Shown here in pieces: positions 7,301-13,318 of a stretch of 13,318 bases of DNA. This stretch comes from an uncultured delta proteobacterium (GTDB taxonomy: Bacteria; Myxococcota_A; Polyangia; Polyangiales; Polyangiaceae): NCBI GenBank assembly GCA_903893335.1, contig CAITLX010000786.1, positions 1 to 13,318 of the forward strand, written 5' to 3'. The notes beneath the pieces were generated by a model. That model worked only from the letters and a program-made list of their open reading frames with translations, did not search any database and was not told where the DNA came from. A program made the position numbers and the translations under genes. Each line of letters opens with the position of its first letter. Within the stretch, counting starts at the first letter, position 1.

Positions 7301-10300
7301 GCATACGCCGTGCATGGGTTCGGCGGCGAGGTGTGCACCATCGACGACTCCTGCGCGAGCATCTACGCGTGCGTCGATGGGGTGTGCTGCACCTCGGCGT
7401 GCTCGGGCGCGTGCGGCGTCTGCTCCGCATCGCTCGGGGCCTCGGCGGACGGCATCTGCACTCCGCTCCAGCTCGGCGCGGCTGCGTCGCCGACCTGCGC
7501 CTCGAACATCCTCTGCGACGGCGCCGCGACGACCTGCCCGGCTTCGTGCACGACCGACGCCCTCTGCCCCGCAGGCATGTACTGCACCGTGGCCGGCACT
7601 TGCGTCACGCAGCGCCTGAAGGGGAGCGCCTGCAACCTCACGAGCGATTGCAGCCCGACCCAACAAGGCACCTGCCGTGAGTGCGCGTCGGGCAACTGCG
7701 CCGACGGCGTCTGCTGCAACTCGGCCTGTGGCGGGGCGTGCGATCGCTGCGACCTCGGGGCCACCACGGGCACCTGCTCGGCGGTCTCCGCGTCGTCGGT
7801 GACCGGCTGTGGCAGCGGCTCGGTGTGCGACGGCGCGAGCGCGACCTGTCCCGCGATCTGCACGGGAGATTCGGGCTGTCAGGCGAGCTGGTTCTGCGAT
7901 CTGGCCGCTGCGCCGCACGTCTGCCGGTCGCAGCTCGCTACCGGGGCTGCGTGCGCGCGGTCGGCCCAGTGCGCGACGGGCTTCTGCGTCGACAGCGTCT
8001 GCTGCAACACCGCGTGCTCGGGCCTCTGCCAGGCGTGCAGCCAGGCGGCGAAGACCGCGGGCGGCGACGGCGAATGCGGCGACGCGAAGGCGGCGACCGA
8101 CCCGCACGACCAGTGCTCGGTCGAGGCGCAGAGCACGTGCGGGCAGAACGGCTCGTGCGATGGCGCCGGGGCGTGTGCCTCGTGGGCGCTCTCGGCCGCG
8201 ACGTGCGGCAACAACGTCTGCAGCACCGATCGGCTCCAGTCGCTCGCGCAGACGTGCACCGGCGCGCGGACGTGCGGAACGCCGTCCGGCACGACGTGCG
8301 CGGCGTACAAGTGCGTGCCCTCCAGCGGCCAATGCGGAACGGCGTGCTCGGCCGACGGCGACTGCCTTTCGGGCTATTACTGCAACGGATCGAGCCTGTG
8401 CGTGGGCAAGCTCGCACAGGGAGCCGTCTGCACGGCCGCAGGCCAGTGTGCGACGGGCAGCTGCGCCGACGGCTACTGCTGCAACACCGACTGCTCGGCT
8501 GCGTGCGACGCGTGCGCCGCCACGCTCAAGCAGTCGGGCACGGCCAACGGCACGTGCGGCGCTGCGAAGAGCGGCACGGCGGGCGTCCCGGTCTGCGCGG
8601 GGAGCGTGCTGTGCGACGGCGCGAGCACGGCCTGCCTCGCGTCGTGCGCGAGCGACGCGAACTGCCCGGCCGGCGACTATTGCACCTCGGCGGGCACTTG
8701 CTCCGCGCAGAGGGCGCAAGGTGCCGCGTGCAACGCGACCAACGACTGCAAGCTCGCCACCTGCGCGGAGTGCTCGAGCGGCCACTGCGTCGACGGCGTC
8801 TGCTGCAACACGGCCTGCGCGGGCGCCTGCGAGGCATGCACGGGGGCCCTGAAGCAGGCCGGGACGCTGGACGGCACGTGCGGCCCGGCTTCGGCGGGCA
8901 CCGCCGGATCGCCCGCGGCGTGCGCCGGGGCGGCGCTGTGCGACGGCACGAGCGCGAGCTGCCCCGGGGGGTGCTCCTCGGACTCGGGCTGCCCGAGCGG
9001 CACGTACTGCGCGACGACCGGCGCGTGCGTGACGCGGAAGGTGCAGGGCACCGCGTGCAACCTCGCGAGCGACTGCAAGGTCGCGGGCGGATGCTCCGAG
9101 TGCGCGAGCGGCTACTGCGCCGACGGGGTGTGCTGCGGATCCGCGTGCACCGCGCTGTGCATGGCGTGCAGCAGCGGCAAGACCGGTGGGCTCGACGGGA
9201 CGTGCGCGGCGGTGACGGCCGGTAGCGACCCGGACGCCGAGTGCAACCTCGGCGCGAGCGGGACGTGCGGCCACGACGGCTCGTGCGACGGAAAGCCGTC
9301 GCCGGCGTGCGCCTACTGGGCGGTGGGCACGAGCTGCGGCAACAACGTCTGCAGCTCGGACAAGACGCAGACCCTGGCGCAGACGTGCGTCGGCGCGAGC
9401 AGCTGCCAGACCTCGGCGACGGGGACGACGTGCAGCGCCTACAAGTGCGTCGCTGCGAGCGGGCAATGCGGCACCTCGTGCTCGACCGACGCCGAGTGCC
9501 AGAGCGGCTTCTACTGCGACGCCGCGGGCGCGTGCGTCGGCAGGCTCGCGTTGGGTTCGACGTGCACCGCCGCGACGCAGTGCACGTCGGCGAGCTGCGT
9601 GGACGGCTACTGCTGCGACAGCGCTTGCTCGGGGGCGTGCGATGCGTGCGCGGCGGCGCTCAAGCAGTCGGGGACCGGGAGCGGCGCGTGTGGCGCGACG
9701 AAGGCGGGCAGCGCCGGGTCGCCGGTGTGCGCGGGCAGCGTGGTGTGCAACGGGGTGAGCGCAGCTTGCCCCGCGTCGTGCGCGAGCGACGCCGCGTGTC
9801 CGAGCGGGACGTACTGCACCGCCGCCGGGACTTGCGCGACGCAGCGCGTGCAGGGCGCGGCGTGCAACGTCACGGCGGACTGCAAGACGTCCGGAACCTG
9901 CGCGGAGTGCGCGACCGGAGCCTGCGTGGACGGGGTGTGCTGCGACACGGCGTGCGGCGGCGCCTGCGAGGCGTGCAAGGCCTCGCTGAAGCAGTCGGGG
10001 ACGCTCGACGGGACGTGCGGGGCGGCGACGTCTGGTACGAGCGGAACGCCTGCGTGCGCGTCCGCGGCGCTGTGCGACGGCTCGAGCACGAGCTGCCCGG
10101 GTGGGTGTACGTCCGACGCGAGCTGCCCGACCGGGATGTACTGCGGCACGAGCGGCGCCTGCCTGACGCGTCGAGGGCAGGGCGCCGCGTGCGACCTCGC
10201 GAGCGACTGCAAGGTCGCGGGCGGGTGCGCCGAGTGCGCGAGCGGGTACTGCGTGGACGCCGTCTGTTGCGACAGCGCGTGCACAGGGCTGTGCCAGGCG

Positions 10301-13300
10301 TGCGCGGGCTCGTCGAAGACGGCCGGCGCCGACGGCGTGTGCGGTAGCGCGAAGGCGAGCACAGACCCCCACGACCAGTGCGCGGGCGAAGCGCAGAGCA
10401 CCTGCGGGCAGAACGGGTGGTGCAATGGCGCCGGGGCGTGCGACACCTGGGTGTCCGGTACGAGCTGCGGCGGGGCGACGTGCGTCGGCAACGAGAGCCG
10501 GCCGCAACAGTGCACCGGAGCGCGGACCTGCGGGTCGGTGAGCGGCACGGCGTGCGGGACCTACGCGTGCAGCACGACGAGCGGCACCTGTGCCACGGCG
10601 TGCGCGAACGACTCCGCCTGCGCGAGCGGCAGCTACTGCGACGCAGCCGGGGGTTGCGTCGCCAAGCAGGCGGCTGGGGCCCTGTGCGCCCGCTCGGGCG
10701 AGTGCGCGCTCGGCAACTGCGTGGACGGCGTCTGCTGCGACACGGCCTGCGCGGGTCTCTGCCAGGCGTGCAGCGCCTCGAAGAAGCGCCAGGGGGCGGA
10801 TGGCGCGTGCGGCGTCATCGTCGCTGGCGCCGACCCCGACAGCGAGTGCGCCCAGCAGGCGCCCAGCACCTGTGGTCAGAGCGGCCTCTGCGACGGCAAT
10901 GGCGCATGCGCGACCTGGCCGGTGGCGACCGACTGCGGCAACGGCACCAACGCGTGCAGCGGCAACCTCGTGGTTGGCAAGGTGTGCACCGGACCGAACG
11001 TCTGCACGCTCGCCAGCGCCGGCGTGGACTGCGGCGCGCAGCGGTGCGTGAACGGCGTCTGCGCGACCTGCACGACGGCGGCCGACTGCGCGAACCCTGC
11101 GGTGAGCTACTGCGGCGCGGGGGGGCAGTGCCTCGCGAAGAAGTCGCCGGGCGACGCGTGCGGCGCGGACGCGGACTGCGCGACGGGGCACTGCGCCGAT
11201 GGGTATTGCTGCGACACCGCGTGCGCGGGGCTCTGCGAGGCGTGCAGCGCGACGAAGAAGGGGGCGGCCGGCAACGGCGTGTGCGGCCCTGTAGCAGCGA
11301 GCAGCGACCCGGACGGCGAGTGCGCCACCGAGCTCGCGGCCACCTGCGGGCAGACGGGCCTTTGCGACGGCAACCGCGCCTGCGCGGTGTACGCGGTGGG
11401 CACGACGTGCGCGAGCGCCGTGTGCGTGGGCAACGAGAGCCGCCCGCGCACCTGCGCCGGGTCGCTGTCGTGCTCTGCGAGCGCGAGCGGCACGAACTGC
11501 GGCGCATACGCCTGCAATGCCACGACGGGCACCTGCCAGACGGCGTGCGCGACCGACGCGGAGTGCTCGAGCGGGAGTTTCTGCAGCGGGTCGAGGTGCG
11601 TCGCGCTGCTCGCGCCAGGCGACGCGTGCAAGGCCGCGAGCGACTGCGCGAGTACGCACTGCGTGGACGGCGTCTGCTGCGACACGGCGTGCACCGGGAT
11701 CTGCCAGGCCTGCACCGTGGCCGCGAAGGGGCAGGGCGCAGACGGCGAGTGCGGGCCGGTCGCCGCAGGTGGCGACCCGGGCAACGAGTGCGTGCAGCAG
11801 GCTTCCACCACTTGCGGGCAGAGCGGCTCCTGCGACGGCAACGGCGCCTGCGCGTCGTGGGCGGTCGGGACCGACTGCGGCAGCGGCGGCAACGTGTGCA
11901 GCGGCAACCTCGTGGTGGGCAAGGTGTGCGCCGGGCCGGGCGTGTGCTCCAACGCGACGGCAGGCGTGGATTGCGGGGCGCAGCGCTGCATCAACGGCGC
12001 CTGCGCGCCGTGCACGACGGCGTACGACTGCTCGAACCCCGCGGCCAGCTATTGCGGCGCGGGTGGGCAGTGCCTCGCGAAGAAGACGCAGGGCGACGCC
12101 TGCGGCGCCGACGCCGAGTGCGGAAGCGCGCACTGCGTGGACGGCTTCTGCTGCGACACGAGCTGCGCGGGCTCGTGCCAGGCGTGCAGCAACCAGAAGA
12201 AGGGGCAGGGCGCCGACGGCGCGTGCGGGCCGGTCGTCGTCGGGGCCGATCCCGACGGCGAATGCTCCCAGGACGCGAAGGCGAGCTGCGGGCAGACGGG
12301 CAGCTGCAGCGGTTCAGGCGCGTGCGAGACGTACCCGGTTGGCACCGATTGCAGCAATGGCAGCAACGTGTGCAGCGGCAACCTCGTGGTTGGCAAGGTC
12401 TGCACCGGGCCCAACACCTGCGCGAACGCGACGAGCGGCGTGGATTGCGGGGCGCAGAAGTGCGCCAACGGCGCCTGTGCGGCCTGCACGACAGCGTCCG
12501 ATTGCTCCAACCCCGCCGTGAGCTACTGCGGCGCGGGTGGGCAGTGCCTGACGCGCAAAGGTCAGGGGGACACCTGCGGCGGCGACGCCGACTGCACGAC
12601 GGGGCACTGCGCAGACGGCTTCTGCTGCGACACCGCGTGCGCGGGGCTCTGCGAGGCGTGCAACTCGACGAAGAAGGGGACCGGCGCGAATGGCGTGTGC
12701 GGCCCGGTGTCGGTGGGCGGCGACCCGGACAACGAGTGTTCGACCGAGCCGCAGAGCACCTGCGGCCAGGACGGCTACTGCGATGGCGCGCGGGCGTGCC
12801 GGGCGTGGGCCGTCGGCACGGTCTGCGCCGGCTCGGTGTGCGTGGGCAACGAGAGCCGACCCCGCACCTGCGCAGGGTCGCTGACGTGCGCCGTGAGCGC
12901 GAGCGGCACGGCGTGCGGCGCGTATGCGTGCAGCGGCGCGACGGGAGGCTGCCAGACGGCCTGCGCGAGCGACGCGGAGTGCTCCGTGGGCAACTTCTGC
13001 AGCGGCTCGGCATGCACCGCGAAGCTGGATGTCGGCCTCCGGTGCACCAGCGCGTCCCAATGCGGAAACGGCAACTGCGTGGACGGCTTCTGCTGCGACA
13101 CGGCGTGCGCGGGCTCGTGCGAGGCGTGCAGCGCGGTGAAGAAGGGGCTCGGCGCCGACGGCGTGTGCGGCGCCGTCGAGGTCAACTCGGACCCCGACAA
13201 CGAGTGCACCATGCAGGTGCAGAGCACGTGCGGTACCAACGGCCAGTGCGACGGCGCCCGCGCCTGCGCTTACTGGACGAACGGCACCGGTTGCGGTGCA

Positions 13301-13318
13301 CCCTCTTGCGTCGGCAAC
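4262..13318 (+). CDS. Giant FG-GAP beta-propeller / Cys-rich repeat lipoprotein (3' end outside window, at least 3,019 aa)
   Basis: One frame is open from the stop at 4127 to the window edge. No in-frame ATG occurs before about 5069, so the start must be GTG: 4262 is preferred, 4211 is the alternative, and neither has a clear Shine-Dalgarno. From 4262 the N-terminus is Arg-rich (RPNRRR), then hydrophobic (AWFAVLVAVVQVA), then SGC, a lipobox with Cys34. Residues about 35-270 include EEWVVNGPLG (W171) and WPVVVDP (263-269), a pattern I associate with myxobacterial FG-GAP proteins. Residues about 272-1022 hold 14 FG-GAP-like blades. Residues 1023-3019 hold 15 Cys-rich modules, each with an even Cys count (24, 18 or 16), so disulfides within modules are likely. 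It is probably an outer-surface protein with a propeller head and a long disulfide-stiffened stalk, perhaps an adhesin; that role is inference. The Cys-rich part resembles Dickkopf-type cysteine patterns. The C-terminus and any anchor are not visible. Confidence 0.92.
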   Translation, partial: MRVEVGERGPGPRPNRRRAWFAVLVAVVQVASGCGTSADPGARLDAALSGRLDASASPAADPRGTTRASLDAAYIAARQAEGRADPHLHFVATATGRESHNALHGLATRLSADGVALRGDAGAWQGSLTTRALRCDGGTTRVGATALRATRQEPNRAALARLAGDIPFEEWVVNGPLGVEHGYTFPTDPCEGHGARVVVEVALSGLAARGGGRALTLHDATGAPRARYAGAYAEDAKGRPLDVALTATEGRLEIAVQTEGATWPVVVDPMVSTLEWKLTLAGVAASASSENPVVVRGDIAVVGSPGTQVVTNAEQGAVYFFARFAGAWSQIAQVTASDGAAGDHFGKALAFDGASLVVGAPDYMPAYQIGKTYFFVGSGGSWTQQAMIAANDTLAPFGNINLQFGRSVAVAGDLALIGGYQRSSGGPAGPGRVYACARTAGVWALQARLETADAASDSFGSSLALSGTTALVGDPGAASGANTGAAYVFAQIGTAWSPQMRLAAAGGGTHEVFGTSVALAPDSLLVGAPGVADTAPAGAAYAFARSGGGWGAPQRLIASDAATGDAFGAAVAIDGALALVGAPRTSGSSSPGAAYAFGRSGMGVWSQTAMVLPSARTAADHFGSRVAVSGTTGVFGGATGARVFSVTAGAWSEGSALALREASAGFGGAVSVSGEVAIVGAPQSQMGSKARQGAAYAFHRVTYGWAQEAKLWATDGAAEALFGSAVSVSGSTALIGAPGADGAPAGAGGPGAAYVFTRSGTAWQQSKKLVPSVRGAQPDDFGTDVSLDRTVAAVRARVSGELWIFEGSGSAWDEKARVSGYSSGLASGVSVSGSRVLTCQRPGYAAVLLRAASGTWASEGGITFSNGCVGGFCDCAVALSGDTALVSAPRESVGQAALAGVVNVAVRGAQGWSQVATLTASDAAASEMFGSALSLEGTTALVGAPGAYGNAGRGSAYLFLQSGSTWEQQAKLEASDGASGDHLGAAVAFQGGTALLGAVGATVSGQSAAGAAYAYAVHGFGGEVCTIDDSCASIYACVDGVCCTSACSGACGVCSASLGASADGICTPLQLGAAASPTCASNILCDGAATTCPASCTTDALCPAGMYCTVAGTCVTQRLKGSACNLTSDCSPTQQGTCRECASGNCADGVCCNSACGGACDRCDLGATTGTCSAVSASSVTGCGSGSVCDGASATCPAICTGDSGCQASWFCDLAAAPHVCRSQLATGAACARSAQCATGFCVDSVCCNTACSGLCQACSQAAKTAGGDGECGDAKAATDPHDQCSVEAQSTCGQNGSCDGAGACASWALSAATCGNNVCSTDRLQSLAQTCTGARTCGTPSGTTCAAYKCVPSSGQCGTACSADGDCLSGYYCNGSSLCVGKLAQGAVCTAAGQCATGSCADGYCCNTDCSAACDACAATLKQSGTANGTCGAAKSGTAGVPVCAGSVLCDGASTACLASCASDANCPAGDYCTSAGTCSAQRAQGAACNATNDCKLATCAECSSGHCVDGVCCNTACAGACEACTGALKQAGTLDGTCGPASAGTAGSPAACAGAALCDGTSASCPGGCSSDSGCPSGTYCATTGACVTRKVQGTACNLASDCKVAGGCSECASGYCADGVCCGSACTALCMACSSGKTGGLDGTCAAVTAGSDPDAECNLGASGTCGHDGSCDGKPSPACAYWAVGTSCGNNVCSSDKTQTLAQTCVGASSCQTSATGTTCSAYKCVAASGQCGTSCSTDAECQSGFYCDAAGACVGRLALGSTCTAATQCTSASCVDGYCCDSACSGACDACAAALKQSGTGSGACGATKAGSAGSPVCAGSVVCNGVSAACPASCASDAACPSGTYCTAAGTCATQRVQGAACNVTADCKTSGTCAECATGACVDGVCCDTACGGACEACKASLKQSGTLDGTCGAATSGTSGTPACASAALCDGSSTSCPGGCTSDASCPTGMYCGTSGACLTRRGQGAACDLASDCKVAGGCAECASGYCVDAVCCDSACTGLCQACAGSSKTAGADGVCGSAKASTDPHDQCAGEAQSTCGQNGWCNGAGACDTWVSGTSCGGATCVGNESRPQQCTGARTCGSVSGTACGTYACSTTSGTCATACANDSACASGSYCDAAGGCVAKQAAGALCARSGECALGNCVDGVCCDTACAGLCQACSASKKRQGADGACGVIVAGADPDSECAQQAPSTCGQSGLCDGNGACATWPVATDCGNGTNACSGNLVVGKVCTGPNVCTLASAGVDCGAQRCVNGVCATCTTAADCANPAVSYCGAGGQCLAKKSPGDACGADADCATGHCADGYCCDTACAGLCEACSATKKGAAGNGVCGPVAASSDPDGECATELAATCGQTGLCDGNRACAVYAVGTTCASAVCVGNESRPRTCAGSLSCSASASGTNCGAYACNATTGTCQTACATDAECSSGSFCSGSRCVALLAPGDACKAASDCASTHCVDGVCCDTACTGICQACTVAAKGQGADGECGPVAAGGDPGNECVQQASTTCGQSGSCDGNGACASWAVGTDCGSGGNVCSGNLVVGKVCAGPGVCSNATAGVDCGAQRCINGACAPCTTAYDCSNPAASYCGAGGQCLAKKTQGDACGADAECGSAHCVDGFCCDTSCAGSCQACSNQKKGQGADGACGPVVVGADPDGECSQDAKASCGQTGSCSGSGACETYPVGTDCSNGSNVCSGNLVVGKVCTGPNTCANATSGVDCGAQKCANGACAACTTASDCSNPAVSYCGAGGQCLTRKGQGDTCGGDADCTTGHCADGFCCDTACAGLCEACNSTKKGTGANGVCGPVSVGGDPDNECSTEPQSTCGQDGYCDGARACRAWAVGTVCAGSVCVGNESRPRTCAGSLTCAVSASGTACGAYACSGATGGCQTACASDAECSVGNFCSGSACTAKLDVGLRCTSASQCGNGNCVDGFCCDTACAGSCEACSAVKKGLGADGVCGAVEVNSDPDNECTMQVQSTCGTNGQCDGARACAYWTNGTGCGAPSCVGN
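5075..7327 (+). repeat. Fourteen FG-GAP-like blades (two seven-bladed propellers predicted)
   Basis: A repeated unit reads F-G-x-A-V-A-x-x-G-x-x-A-L-V-G-A-P, then GAAYxFxRSG, then W, then AxLxASD. The conserved FG-position codon falls at 5294, 5471, 5636, 5798, 5960, 6125, 6257, 6425, 6602, 6743, 6884, 7046 and 7208, mostly 162-177 bp apart (about 54 residues). A first blade before 5294 (VVVRGDIAVVGSPG) makes 14. Blades 10-12 (about 6602-7045) are degenerate, with Phe-Gly or the VGAP motif lost and extra Cys residues (SNGCVGGFCDC). I see no DxDxDG calcium loop of the integrin type. Fourteen blades fit two seven-bladed beta-propellers; that structural reading is inference. Confidence 0.85.
7385..10732 (+). 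repeat. Cys-rich modules 1-9 in short-short-long order, three times
   Basis: Each module is anchored on its Cys-Cys pair in the motif DGxCCxxACxxxCxxC. Anchors lie at 7385, 7712, 8000, 8477, 8801, 9131, 9611, 9938 and 10265, with the next at 10733. Spacings are 327, 288, 477, 324, 330, 480, 327, 327 and 468 bp. Short modules (about 109 residues) have 18 Cys by hand count, except the 288-bp one (96 residues, 16 Cys). Long modules (156-160 residues) have 24. Long modules have an extra middle section of about 48 residues beginning at the DPHDQC or DPDAEC motif. Both types end in a Dickkopf-like segment (CxxDxxCxxGxYC ... GxxCxxxxxC). Confidence 0.85.
10733..13318 (+). repeat. Cys-rich long modules 10-15, two subtypes (the last one cut by the edge)
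   Basis: Anchors lie at 10733, 11207, 11675, 12149, 12623 and 13091, and every spacing is 468 or 474 bp. Subtype b (474 bp: 10733, 11675, 12149) carries CSGNLVVGKVC and a VDCGAQ[RK]C ... CTTAxDCxNPAxSYCGAGGQC segment. Subtype a (468 bp: 11207, 12623, and the partial module at 13091, which starts the same way) carries CVGNESRPRTC and CGAYAC. Module 9 at 10265 is also subtype a. Each complete module has 24 Cys by hand count. Order: b, a, b, b, a, a(partial). Confidence 0.85.

Noticed and set aside
5566..9225. Two long + strand frames (5566-7680, 7681-9225) inside the giant gene
   Set aside because: They are in another frame. The FG-GAP and Cys-rich motifs read without a break only in the frame chosen.
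4040..12133. 2,697-codon open frame on the - strand opposite the giant gene
   Set aside because: Its codons align exactly with the sense codons, so it stays open simply because the sense gene lacks TTA, CTA and TCA codons, as expected at this GC content. Its translation is low-complexity Ala/Arg-rich with no domain, and the sense strand has clear motifs.
7385..13318. CRISPR-like regular repeats
   Set aside because: The periodicity is 288-480 bp, in phase with codons, and encodes conserved Cys patterns; there are no short identical repeats with unique spacers.
7385..13318. Annotation as tryptophan synthase alpha chain
   Set aside because: From memory, this label is sometimes carried by similar Cys-rich myxobacterial proteins. 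Nothing here resembles a TIM-barrel enzyme, so the label would be an error.

Overview
The base composition is very GC-rich. The protein families (a myxobacterial-type VWA lipoprotein, an AgmX/PglI C-terminal domain protein, and a giant FG-GAP plus Cys-rich surface protein) point to a Myxococcota chromosome, most likely class Polyangia. This is inferred from family knowledge and composition; no marker gene here allows closer placement.

Layout. Positions 1-153 hold the last 50 residues of an aldehyde dehydrogenase on the + strand. It converges on a VWA-domain lipoprotein on the - strand (241-1407), and a 10-bp perfect hairpin lies between the two stops. Upstream of the VWA gene on the same strand is rimO (1515-2942), the ribosomal protein S12 methylthiotransferase. 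Its stop codon is followed directly by a strong GC-rich hairpin, so the two - strand genes are probably separate transcripts. rimO is divergent from a 330-residue lipoprotein with an AgmX/PglI-type C-terminal domain (3061-4053, +). A 29-bp tandem duplication runs through that gene's stop codon.

From about 4262 to the right edge (13318) one uninterrupted + strand reading frame of at least 3,019 codons has no stop. It encodes a giant predicted lipoprotein. It has a signal peptide with a lipobox, a short N-terminal domain, 14 FG-GAP-like blades of about 54 residues (enough for two seven-bladed beta-propellers), and then about 2,000 residues of Cys-rich modules (about 313 cysteines by hand count, roughly one residue in six). 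The modules follow a visible order. Six short modules (mostly about 109 residues, 18 Cys) and three long ones (about 158 residues, 24 Cys) run short-short-long three times. After that only long modules occur, in two subtypes. Copies 942 or 1416 bp apart still share near-identical DNA, which suggests recent duplication or gene conversion. The 3' end of the gene is outside the window.

Three of the four genes whose N-terminus is visible encode predicted exported lipoproteins, so apart from rimO and the aldehyde dehydrogenase this is a cell-surface neighbourhood. Nothing in the sequence ties the genes into one pathway. I saw no tRNA, rRNA, CRISPR array, insertion sequence or phage gene.
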